Below are positions 11,801 through 21,516 of a stretch of DNA of 64,000 nucleotides, piece after piece. A model generated the notes under the pieces. That model was not told the DNA's origin, ran no database searches, and saw nothing but the letters and a program-made list of their open reading frames with translations. The position numbers were made by a program, and so were the translations under genes. Source of the stretch: Spongilla lacustris (taxonomy: Eukaryota > Porifera > Demospongiae > Spongillida > Spongillidae); contig OX442425.1 of NCBI GenBank assembly GCA_949361645.1, positions 6,699,622-6,763,621 of the forward strand, in the 5' to 3' direction. The stretch's first letter is position 1. Each line of letters opens with the position of its first letter.

Positions 11801-14359
11801 GTGCACGTATAGTTTGTTCAACTATATCTCCGTAACGTATGGCATAAAAATTAACGAACAGAACGAATCGATAGATATAGGACCTCTCTACCTGCAAACC
11901 GAATTTGAAGCGATTTGATTACTCCTACAGAAAGTTATGTTGGGTTTGAACTTGGTGGGGTATCTAACGTTGCAATGATGGTACTGAGCAAGTGCAAGAC
12001 ACAAAAGTGTACATGTATTTTACCCTATAGGGCAATGGTGTAGTATGAAGTGTTGAAAATAGGAAGTTGATAGCCTTTATTGTTCGGCAGATACAGCAAT
12101 TCAAATGTTATAACACGATTATTCTATAATGTTATAAAACTGTATAGGAAGTTATCTCGGAAACTGTCCCATATATAGCTATAGACATCGCGAAATGAAT
12201 TAATAATTTATTATAATAAGTGGGTGGATCCCGGCCTGCCGGCCTGTCAGGTCACGGTCCGGCCTGCCAGGCCAAGCTAAATGTCCGGCCTGGCAGGCCG
12301 ACCTGGCAGGCCGGGCTGGCCTTCGGCAACCCTGAGCTAACGCCACGTCACATCAGCCACACTCACGTGACATCGCGATCGCGACAATTAATGTGACGAT
12401 AAATGATTGCGTACGCGTACGAATGACATGAGCGCGCAGCGTACGCAGCCGGCTTCGGGAAGGGGGGTGTCGAATTTTATATTAAGTTTCAAATCAAAGC
12501 TTGCAGGTCGTCTCTCCATCAGGAATAATGAACTAAAGTCCAAGACCATTTTTAGCCTGTACAGCCGCCTAGGGTTGACATTAGTAAGGGCGAACTGTAG
12601 AGCTATCCTATCTAGGTTAACATGACTGTTAAAGGACTTACTTTAGTGTATATAATAATAAATGTGCATTTATTCCTTTCATGTATTCTCTCATTATTTA
12701 TATCCTACTAAAGATGCAATGCAATAATTTTAAATCATTACTAATTAAATTGTACGTTTAAGCGCAAACGTATGTGGTACATGTACGTACTGCACATGAA
12801 TATGCCAGAACGCCTACGCGACAGTGCCAATACGGGTGGACAAAATCTACAAATATTTTAAATGTGATGGTGACGGGGGAAGGAAGTAGTCGTTTGCCTC
12901 GTTCGCCTGAAAGCGATCCAAATGCACGCGGGCGTGTCCGTGGGATAGCTCTGCTTTGTGTTCATATGAAAAATCATCACACATCTCGGCGGGAACAAAT
13001 TGCGATGCAACTGAACCAAGTTGCTAATCAATTTCGATTTTGCGGAGCAAAATTGCTATGCAATTTTAAAAATGTAAATTATTCCCTGTATATATATTTA
13101 TAATATTATAATATATTTAACTGATATGACCAAGTGGCCCATTTTAAATTTAGCTGGATTAGACTGAAAGTCTCCAACATGCCACAGCCACATCCCCTCC
13201 TATCTGGTCATTTAGTACAATGCAATCACTAGCAATCAGTGAATGATGTCTACATCCAGCTAGCTGTACATGTATGTGCACTTCAGATTAATCCCTACCC
13301 CCAGGCTGCAGCTAGGGTTTATTTTAACTGTTCCAGTTTGATTGGTGTTGAGTTAGAGAACCAAGGTGGAGCAGGCACTGCAATCAGCCATTGGGAGATG
13401 AGACTATTGGGGGTAAGGCAATAGTCCCCAGACCATTGACTGTGATCAATCCTCCATCAGAATGAACTCATGACTGGAATACAAACATTTAACCCTCAGT
13501 TCTCTATGCTGACATTGGCAGCATTGCAGGACACAGGGTTAGCTGTGAGGATAGAATCTCTCTATGCTACCATTCATTATTCACCTTATAGTTAGAGGGC
13601 TATAAATGTAACAACCTTTGCCTTGGAAACTGCTTTACTCATTTTCCTCTCTTCCCCTTGCTTCATCCTTCCTTAAATCAAAAGGTGGTACCAGGTCAAC
13701 TTTAGCATGGCACAGCCCCTGGCATGGGGGAATGGTGCTGGCTGTCAGTTTGCTACTGGCAGTTGTGGAGGATACATAGCCAGCAGACTGGCATCGTGAG
13801 GAACAACCCTATACTAACTAATAGATTGTTTCATCCATAAATATATTCAATAGGGGTAGCTCTATTGATCCATTTTGCAACCATTATGCAACATCCATTG
13901 ACAAGTCGGGCTCTACAGTTGGCAGAGAGGCTGTGTCATATTGCAGATTTGTATCATACAGCTCAGCACTGCCAATAGATTATCAGGTGATGTGATATGA
14001 TGCATTTTGCAACATTCTATTCATAAGCTCCTGTTTCAGTACTTCGCTGATCTGCAAACTAACATTGGAGGTGATAATGAGTTAGCTGACTTCTGTTCAT
14101 ACCAAGTAGTACGTTATGTGCCACAATGTCATTATGTTATGACAGATAACCTTATACTTCTGTCCACTTCAGCCCTTCTCAAATGGGATCTGTATCAATA
14201 TAACCAACAATAAGCCACCTATTACTAATGCCGGTGGTGAGACCTATGGACCTAGCTCTTTGTGCATAAACCAGGGCACCAATGGGTGGTCAGCTACCTC
14301 CTCTGGGCACACCTATACACCTAGGCAGCCAGGAGCTGGATGTTATCAGGTAATGTGTG

Positions 14360-14403
<44 letters not shown>

Positions 14404-14868
14404 TGTGTGTGTGCATGTGTGATGTGTGGTGTGTGTATGTACATGTATATGTGTGAGTGTGAGTGTATATGTATGTGTAGGTACGTGTGTATGTATGTAT
14501 TAATGGTTGGACACAAATAGATTTAAGGCAATTAGCTAGCCGTAAAAAGTAACCACATACAAAAGTTAGGGATCCTTCTGAGGAGCCTTCTAAAAAAATT
14601 ATAGGTAGTCATAGTAACAGCCCACAACACACATGTCTGCTACCTATGACATACAGTTTACCACCATTGCGAACAATACAAACAAAGTTACCATCATGGG
14701 AAAAGACTACCTATGTACAGCAGGCGAGCAGGTAAATAACTCTTACCACACACACACACACACACACACACAGCACAGCACTCTAAGGATTCCCCCCTCT
14801 AGATAAACATTGATGTGACCACATACGGCACAAGGTACCAAGGCTCTCTCATCTGCCCTACTGCTCAG
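5890..14868 (+). CDS. Leishmanolysin-like metallopeptidase (M8), multi-exon, 5' end not found
   Basis: Exons by splice sites and reading frame: 5890-6071, 6253-6352, 10386-10483, 10864-10975, 13305-13412, 13461-13537, 13685-13795, 13854-13986, 14040-14108, 14173-14349, 14621-14731, 14803-14868. All internal phases agree and no stop occurs. The active site HEAQHALGFSSALFPFWRD spans the 6352/10386 junction: HEAQH is the HExxH zinc site, the third zinc ligand is the His of GTAISHWEMR (13305 exon), and NELMTG supplies the Met-turn. Upstream RPIAGNINFCP and downstream GVELENQGGAG, ETYGPSSLC and GAGCYQ are family blocks. M8 enzymes are zinc endopeptidases, usually secreted or cell-surface. The signal peptide, propeptide and final exon were not identified, and the start of the first exon is uncertain. 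A mostly intact gene is likely, because every recognisable exon is open. Confidence 0.88.
6148..6162. repeat. Poly-G run
   Basis: A run of about 17 G within the 6072-6252 intron. The second gene copy has a similar run in the matching intron (16541-16556), so it predates the duplication. Confidence 0.8.
6841..7776. mobile_element. TTAA-flanked non-autonomous DNA transposon
   Basis: Terminal inverted repeats begin CACCGCGTCCGTGAAATTCG on the left and end with the exact complement on the right. Similarity continues about 75 bp inward (GAACTCA..., AAAATTAGTCGGAA). The ends are bordered by TTAA at 6837-6840 and 7777-7780, a target duplication typical of piggyBac and Kolobok elements. At 936 bp with no transposase it must be non-autonomous. 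It sits in the leishmanolysin intron after the HExxH exon. The paralogous intron near 17785 has a single TTAA followed by the same TATACRCAAATGATGGG sequence and no element, giving an empty site. The 101-aa ORF at 7300-7605 resembles nothing I know. Confidence 0.88.
8359..8363. other. Target-site duplication GGTTC (left)
   Basis: GGTTC immediately precedes the left LTR and recurs at 10063-10067 immediately after the right LTR, as expected for a 5-bp retroviral-type integration duplication. Confidence 0.85.
8364..8610 (-). repeat. LTR (3' LTR in element orientation)
   Basis: Starts TGTAATATC and ends ATACACCACA as read on +. Nearly identical to 9817-10062, which suggests recent insertion. It contains an imperfect GC palindrome GTCGCGGCAGGGCCGCGAC near 8399-8417. 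Confidence 0.92.
8645..9200. repeat. 28-bp minisatellite inside LTR element
   Basis: About 20 copies of a 28-bp unit including GTTCTCCTCTCCCCGGTGG, alternating GGACGTTCTCC and GGACTTTCTCC variants. Because 28 is not a multiple of three, all frames cycle through the same motifs. The ORFs on both strands (up to 238 aa) arise from this. A minus-strand leader protein with a degenerate repeat is possible but I cannot support it. Confidence 0.95.
9444..9815 (-). pseudogene. Remnant leader/Gag-like ORF of LTR element
   Basis: Starting at the PBS-like site, the minus strand stays open for about 123 codons (ATRVKAVEVAAPRPPQEEAL ...) and then meets low-complexity repeats such as AAGEDRTPAAGED. Position and orientation fit the 5' end of a Gypsy Gag frame, but no capsid or zinc knuckle is visible and no ATG starts it, so I treat it as a remnant. 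Alternative: non-coding leader. Confidence 0.45.
9817..10062 (-). repeat. LTR (5' LTR in element orientation)
   Basis: Direct copy of 8365-8610, ending ATACACCACA and followed by the GGTTC target duplication at 10063-10067. In the minus orientation this is the promoter-bearing LTR. Confidence 0.92.
10501..10631. repeat. GT microsatellite with GCAT interruptions
   Basis: GT repeats with a regular higher-order period: GCATGTGTGTGT recurs about every 12 bp from 10548 to 10620. It lies in the intron after the 10386-10483 exon. The paralogous intron at 18853 has a plain GT run at the same place. Confidence 0.95.
11199..11206. other. 8-bp target-site duplication AGCTAACG
   Basis: AGCTAACG directly precedes the inner element and is repeated exactly at 12335-12342, directly after it, as expected for hAT insertion. 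Confidence 0.92.
11207..12334. mobile_element. Inner hAT-type non-autonomous element
   Basis: Terminal inverted repeats CAGGGTTGCCGAAAG / CTTCGGCAACCCTG with a perfect 8-bp target duplication. Next to both ends lie GC-rich clusters of GGCCGGCCTG-type phrases, again inverted. The core holds a long imperfect palindrome (arms about 11568-11713 and 11785-11932). The right arm and following 190 bp are related to repeats in the receptor introns near 51.3 and 59.5 kb. No ORF resembles a transposase. Confidence 0.92.
11568..11932. repeat. Long imperfect inverted repeat
   Basis: The left arm carries TAGGAGTAATCAAATCGC and TTTTTATGCCAT; the right arm carries the complements (GCGATTTGATTACTCCTA, ATGGCATAAAAATT). 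The loop is about 70 bases around TCCCGCTCAAAGTATGGG. A transcript could form a roughly 145-bp hairpin. Confidence 0.85.
14357..14480. repeat. GT-rich microsatellite
   Basis: GT run with TATGT and GAGTGT variants in the intron following the 14173-14349 exon. Confidence 0.9.
14749..14773. repeat. CA microsatellite
   Basis: Short perfect CA run of about 24 bases in the intron 14732-14802. Confidence 0.9.
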
Positions 14869-14899
14869 GTGAACCACACAATATAGTGGCTGTAACCCA

Positions 14900-15910
14900 C
14901 TAATCTGTTTCCCCTCCACCCCCCAATAAACATGTACACGCTGCTCTACTCACTGATTGCATGTCTTCATTCCTGCATCTCACATTATTAATTGCTCCAC
15001 TGTAGCCAGCAGGTTCGTTGGATCTGTTTATTGTTTATGTGCACTGATATATCTGCACATGCATACACATACATGCACACATGTTGCACTCATGCACATA
15101 TACAGGAGTGTTCGCATTTGACATAGCTGGGTCCATGGCTTCTCACATCCACAGCAGAATACCAGTGCCCATCATTTGGTTCCTTGCCTTGTGCTGCATT
15201 GTATATTGCTTGTAACTGCACCTTGGATTATGCTACACTTGCTAATCTGTGTATTCTAATCTGTGTATTATAGTGTTACTATAAAAAATGCAATACAAAA
15301 TAATTCTTACAAATTAATTAGACTTTTAAGGTATGAAATTTATTGATTATAATACTAAGGTCATTTAAAAGAAGTAATTTTAGGGTAAATTAACAAGCTC
15401 TTCCCTAATTTTCAGTACAAGAAGATTGACTTCTATAGAGGTATTAATGCAAGTGGAAATGTTAATTCACTATGAAGTCCCCAACATGGCCACTCAACGA
15501 AATCTACTGCCTTGGTAATGCAGTCTGACTATGTGTAAATAGGTCATATGTCGGTGTTGTAGTGTTTTCATTATTTATGTTTTCAACGTTTTACAAATAA
15601 ATAAAATTAAATCATCTAAATGAGTTATCATGCAGTACAAGCAATATGGCACACTTTTGTGACAGAGTAATGTACGTCGCTGTACTTCACTCTCACCTGG
15701 AGGTGGTCACTTGGTATGGTGACTGCTCTACAGATATTGGTGGCCCGGCAGGTAGCACTAAAGTAGCAGAGTCCATTAATGAGGAGAGCGTTGTCTGCAT
15801 ACAAGGGGGGATGAAGAGGTATATTGATGAGAGATGAGGTAGAAATGTAGAAGAGAGATTACATATATGGTTGCAATATGATGGCTAGTCCTTACCTGTC
15901 CACGATCACA
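14900..15910. other. Spacer between the two leishmanolysin copies
   Basis: No recognised gene. An ORF at 15646-15837 (63 aa) has no known motif. The last leishmanolysin exon and 3' UTR should lie here but I could not identify a convincing splice acceptor and C-terminal coding piece. Confidence 0.5.
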
Positions 15911-15916
15911 GGTACT

Positions 15917-16019
15917 CCTAGCCTCGTCCCCCGGCCCTATTTTTATTAAAGTTTGTTGGGGGCGAAATTTTTTCTGCCCCCCACAAACTTTAATAAAAAT
16001 AGGGCCTGGGGACGAGGCT
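15917..16019. mobile_element. 103-bp foldback MITE
   Basis: Near-perfect inverted repeat: the left arm starts TAGCCTCGTCCCC and continues GGCCCTATTTTTATTAAAG; the right arm is its complement, ending GGGGACGAGGCTA. The loop is about 14 bases. Ends reading TA would fit a TA target site. It forms a stable stem-loop as DNA or RNA. Confidence 0.88.
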
Positions 16020-16307
16020 AAAGTACTTCCAAAGGCTTTACCTGAAGTGTTTGACTAAGGAATGTGGTGTACCAATTTTCAAGACTCTGGCTAGAATGGT
16101 GGCCAACAGGTTTGATCAGCCAGCCTCATCAGTTTTGTGCTGGTTATATTAAGGGCTAGCCCTAGGCAGCCTCTTGTTTAATTTAGTGTATAGTTTGTAT
16201 CATGAAGAATACTTCTGTAGGGCTGATGCAATGATCATGTCCAGGGGAGATTTTTTTTCTTTTTTTTTCTTTTAAATTTCCTGATCTATCTCCTTATACA
16301 GGTTAGC

Positions 16308-18847
16308 AGGTAAATGTAGTGGTGGCACCTGTACCCAGATTGGAGCAGGAGTGGCTAACTCTGACTAAAACTTTTATGTGTCTGCCTCCAACACTTCTCC
16401 CTGTGGTACTGGGAGTGCTGGTGCTAGATCATCGGTTATAGCCTTTGCCACCTACTGCCAAACTGAATCATCTCTTGATAGGTAAGCCAAATTAAATTTA
16501 AAAAAAAAACATGATGCTGTGGCTTGGCAATGGGGGTGGAAGGGGGGGGGGGGGGGAGAGGAGGGGAGCTTAGACCACCACCTTATCAGCGGATACACCC
16601 ACAATAATATAATTCTCCTTCTTAGGCCTATAGCTGGTAACATCAACTTGTGTCCTAATGCATTCAATACCTCAACTGATGAATACATTTTGACTGTGGC
16701 CAAACATGAAGCACAACATGCTCTTGTGAGCTCTAATTAGAGTGATTAAAATTGTGCAACATGTATAGTGTTTATGGTTCACCATACCATGTGGTGCTGA
16801 CACAACATACACATACTAGGACACACAGGGACTCGAAGTCAACATACATGACTATTAGGCATATGATGTGGCCAATTACAATAGTAGTGCATGTGGAAGA
16901 AGATGTAGTAATTCTAATAGGTGGCTCATATGATTTCAACTATGATGATGAAAGATGTAGACATATGAGTGTGTTGTGCATGCATGCATATGTAGGGAAA
17001 AAACAATTCGAAAACTGATTAATTTACTTATACTGGAGGTAGTAGGTAGATATAACAGGATGTGGCTATGACAGTTCAGGCCCGTAGCCAGGGGGGGTGC
17101 AAACGGGTGCAATCCCCCCTCCTCCCACTGGATGCAAGGTCCACTTGGCAGGCTATGAATGTTATTCATTTGATTGCTTATTGCAGTGCAATCTACACAT
17201 ATTTGAATGACAACTGCCAGCTGTCTGCATGTATATTTTGCACGTGTGCATGTAAGAGCACTGGTATGATCCAAATGTAGGATCGGAAAGATGGCTACAA
17301 CTGCCTACAAGGCATCGTGCATGTATCATATTTGGCATAAACAGCTCACTATCTAGTATCCCATCCCAATAGCAAGAAAGGTGGTCCGGCATTCCCTCCT
17401 AAATTCGATTTATTTAGCCCATTGGGTGCTAAGGGCATATTCATGTATACTACATATCACAGTCCAATGTCCATGATATCAGGACATAAATAATGTAAAT
17501 AAATGTACAGCAATATCTCCATTCTGTTCTTGAAAATGGGTGCAATGAGCTAAGTAGGATGGTACATGCATAAACTAATCATAGCAAGTAGTATAACTCT
17601 TCAAATTTCAGCAACACTACACGAACTGTTACCAGTGCATCCCTCCGGTCATATGTTACGTGTGCACATTTTTGATGTGGGAGAAACTAATGCAAGTAGT
17701 TATCAGCAGTTGACAGTTTATGGAGCAAATCATATACATGTACAGTACTTGAGTGACATGCAAACATTTTTGTTAATATACGGTTAATATACGCAAATGA
17801 TGGGTAATGCTTGTGTTAAGGAGCTCAAAATGCAGGTTGTACATGAGCTTGCTTAGTTGGGATGGTGTCTGAGGTAATGTAATGGCCTGGGACTAAACAA
17901 GTATAGTTGTGATTCTTAATGTACTGCTTCCTGTTTATAAGCCTTGTGACTGAAAACATTAAAAATTTATGCCATGCTTCCAGTAATAGAGATCAGGAAG
18001 AAATTTCCTAACATATCAAATATTATAGGAAATTTGCAACCATGCAATGCGTAACTTTCAAACTTCTGCATTGGGAATTCAAAATCCTGGTTGTATACAT
18101 GTATAATTTATAATAAGTGAGTTTCATTTTTTTTTGCTTTAGAAATGCATGTATATCTATTACAGTCATACTCTATGAGTATAAATCTATAGCAGTAAAT
18201 AAAACTTACTCCTCACAAAAATGTAATAATGCACAATTGAAGAGAGTCAACAAATGACCAAGGTATCAAAAATGTAGGATAACGAGCAGATTTCCAATAC
18301 AAACGAGATCCTGCAGCCAAGCAAATAAGGGTAGTCATTTTTACACTACAAATCATAGAGAGAATAATCCATTCTTATTTTTTTTTGCACAAGGATTCAC
18401 CCGGCCACTTTAGACTTTGGGGTCTAGTTTGTACTGTCATTTGGATAGATACTAGGATAAAAGGATTATGGAAATGATGCAATTATAATGAATAATACAG
18501 ACATACATTCAGTAAGTTCAAGAAAACTAATATTTAATTCTAGTTCAATATACCATGATCATCATCTGTAGCATCTATGCAACGGATATTTATATATAGT
18601 CTAGTTTAAAAAAAAAAAGTATGATTACTGGTGACATTTTGTATGCCCTAAAGGGGGCAGGTTTTTTTTTTTAATTTCTCACTATATCTTATTAGATGTC
18701 CATTACTGATTAGATGCTAACTGCTACCACCCTAATTGTTGGATTTTTCACTTCAGGGAACATCCAGTGCACTCTTCCCGGTGTCCCACAAACACCTAGA
18801 GATGCTACATATAATCTTCCTCCATTTGTAAATGGGTAAGCTAATGA

Positions 18848-18939
<92 letters not shown>

Positions 18940-19720
18940 TGTGTGTGTGTTGTCAGAGTTGTAAAAATAGGTGATCAGCTTATAAGTTGTGGGGCTATAC
19001 ACTGAACATCATACCAATGATAACACAAGCACTAAACTTCTAAAATGTATAAGTAGCCATATAGCATCACTAAAAAAAAGTGGTCCAGTAAAGCTGGGTC
19101 TGTGTGGCCCTGGCCTTTTATGTAAGCTTATATAATTTTGCTCAAATGCCTGTCAGTTAAATGACTTTTGATTGAAACCTGACCTTCAACCTGCAGCAGG
19201 TTTTGTTTCCGTTTGACCACATTCTCTTCCAGTGCATTCCAGTACAGCAGTTCTACAGTGTTGCCAAAGACCTACACTAACTGGTAATCAGCCACTTTGT
19301 GAACCTCCTTGTTACACCTACTGTGGTGGTATGCTGCTCTGTGTGTATATTTAACCATCACTGATGATTGCTGCATATATAAGATCATCACTGATAATTG
19401 CTATAATTATATTATATATAATTATAATTATATACATAATTACATCACTGATATGACCATGTGACCTATTTTAAATTATGCTGGATTAGACTGAAAGTCT
19501 CTAACATGCTACAGCCACCCTCCTATCTAATTGTGTGGGTTGGTACATTTTCTGCAATGTACAATCAATCAGTAGAAACCATAAATGATATTGACATATA
19601 AATAATTTCAAGCTACAGATGGATGTACACACGGAGAGATTTAAAAGGCAATTACTCAAAATTTAGTCACATAAAAAAGTTAGGGAGCCTTCTCAAAAAT
19701 AAGTAGTTTTTCTTGCCTTG
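16308..19720 (+). pseudogene. Leishmanolysin-like (M8) pseudogene, second copy
   Basis: A paralogue of the 5.9-14.9 kb gene. Exon 16308-16481 matches, but ANSDYVFYV of copy 1 reads ANSD-stop here (TAA near 16367). The exon at about 16626-16728 keeps HEAQHAL. The exon at about 18758-18837 (GTSSALFP..., then NLPPFVNG) lacks about 19 bases and is frameshifted. The exon at about 19238-19329 lacks about 17 bases around the NWAVRTGT region. After about 19610 the sequence jumps to what corresponds to about 14515 in copy 1, so the exons holding the third zinc ligand and the C-terminal half are deleted. It cannot make an active enzyme. Its introns preserve pre-insertion versions of the sites occupied by mobile elements in copy 1. 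Confidence 0.88.
18853..18952. repeat. GT microsatellite
   Basis: About 100 bases of near-perfect GT repeat in the pseudogene intron, orthologous in position to the GT repeat at 10501. Confidence 0.96.
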
Positions 19721-19729
19721 TGATCTTGT

Positions 19730-20945
19730 ATATGCTAAACGCTGGTGCAATTTTTTGGTTTTTCTAAAAGGAGTTTTGTATTGTCTCGGGATTTATTGAG
19801 TCCATACATTCTGGTACAATTTATATCAGTAGATATGATAGAGGGTCAAAAATAAGGTATTGACTCATATTTGGTTGCTATAGTGCTTAGCTTTAGTTTT
19901 TGTGATACTTGAAATAATGCTTTTGGCAAGTTATGCCTTGGTGCACCTTACAAGCACACGTCCGGGTGGCAGAAAAGAAAGGAAATGGCTGTAGAAGATA
20001 GAGACCCGCGACCATACCAAAAGACAAAAAACTTTGAAATGTTTAGTCACGAACACCTTCGCCGACATAGCTAGGAACGACGAGGAACACGACCTACATA
20101 ACACTGGAATAAAATGATAGTTTTTCATTTTAATCAATGGAAATTAGTCTTGGGCTGATTGTCTACGTGTACATGCACATGAAATTAAGTAATTTATACA
20201 TGCAAGGTCAATGAAAATCTTGATGAAATAATTTGTCTCCACATATTTCGTGATGGTGAGTGAAGAGTGATTTCTCAGTGGAAATGTATTTCATATTTGG
20301 CAGCATTATTGGAGGCTTGCCAAGCAACAGTACAAAGGGAGACACGAAGGACTGCTCTTCAAGATGTGATGAACCTTATACCTCATGCATTTTCAACAGT
20401 TCTGAACCATGGCACAGTTCACTGTGCTCGGTGCCTCATCAGTAGAGAACAATAAGTTGTATTTACATACCATAGGGCTTTTTGTACTGCAAACGCGTGC
20501 TATTGATTATTTACTTATATCATTCGTATATACCCATCGCTAACATATGTGCATATATATAGATCTACGCCGCCTTTGACAACGAGCAATCCCAGGATTG
20601 CGCGGCCAATCCATGATTTGTACAGACCATCCAGGATCCACTGTTTGCACAGGACAATTCTGGATTGTGCTTTGCGCGTAACATATGCATGTAGGTAAAT
20701 AATGTTACCATAGATAGTTTTCTCTAAACTATCTAGTATGATGTTACATAATCATACCGACAAGTGTTTTTAATTTTCGCCACATGAACTAACAATAAAT
20801 GGTAGTTTATAACCCAATATACGAAAGCGATATAATTTCCCCGTGACGGTGTACGGTATTTATATCTACCGCACCCATCCCAATGGGGACCATTAATGGG
20901 GCCCGTGCCAGCTCTCGACGGCCCTGCCCCTGAAGGCCTGAACAC

Positions 20946-20985
<40 letters not shown>

Positions 20986-21500
20986 ATTCCTACTACTACT
21001 AGCGCAAGACACGCATTGCTGACGTAGTCTCATACCGTAACTACCTCGGCACGGATGTTTCGGATTGGAAACAAAGGTCGTAATAAGAATATACGGTATC
21101 ACTCAATCTAAGCAATGTTTAATGAGCTCATTATCGCTACCGTTTTGTGATATATGTTTCGAGAACAGTTTCTTGCCGAAAACAACTCTCTTAACTTATA
21201 TAAATGTAGCACTCACATACTCTATTGCTTTCCTAACAGAACACACACATTTGCGCACCAGTTTTCTAACGCAAGATGACAATGCGCAAGCTCGTTTTGA
21301 TAGTTATGTGCGCACCATTTAGAAACTTACTATCAGAGTTAGACATCCAGCAGGCAAGGCACGCAAAACCATAAGGTGAGATAAACTAAATAGTAAAGAG
21401 AAGAGTTTAGTCCACCAGTCTATCTGATTCGCAATGTGAGAACGATAATTTTACGCGTACTGTAGTTGTTGCATATTTGTGAATAATTGGCTCCGTTTCC
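19730..21500. other. Region without recognised gene
   Basis: Contains short ORFs (for example 20267-20455 and 21065-21322) with no motif I recognise. It could hold the promoter or terminal sequence of the downstream transposon-like gene, but I found no convincing terminal inverted repeat partner. Confidence 0.5.
20949..20985. repeat. Poly-C run (about 36 nt)
   Basis: Uninterrupted C tract (G on the minus strand). The Gly-rich minus-strand ORFs across it are artefacts. Confidence 0.97.
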
Positions 21501-21516
21501 CGACACTAGCAGCTAA

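Larger units (their letters stand above)
11015..13088. mobile_element. Outer hAT-like non-autonomous element
   Basis: Ends CAGGGAATAATTTA on the left and the exact inverse TAAATTATTCCCTG on the right. CAGGG termini fit hAT elements. The flanks are AT-alternating (ACATATAT and TATATATA), so the expected 8-bp duplication is only partly convincing. It lies in the leishmanolysin intron 10976-13304, between the VTPAVV and AARVYFNC exons, and hosts a second element at 11207-12334. It has no transposase. Confidence 0.7.
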
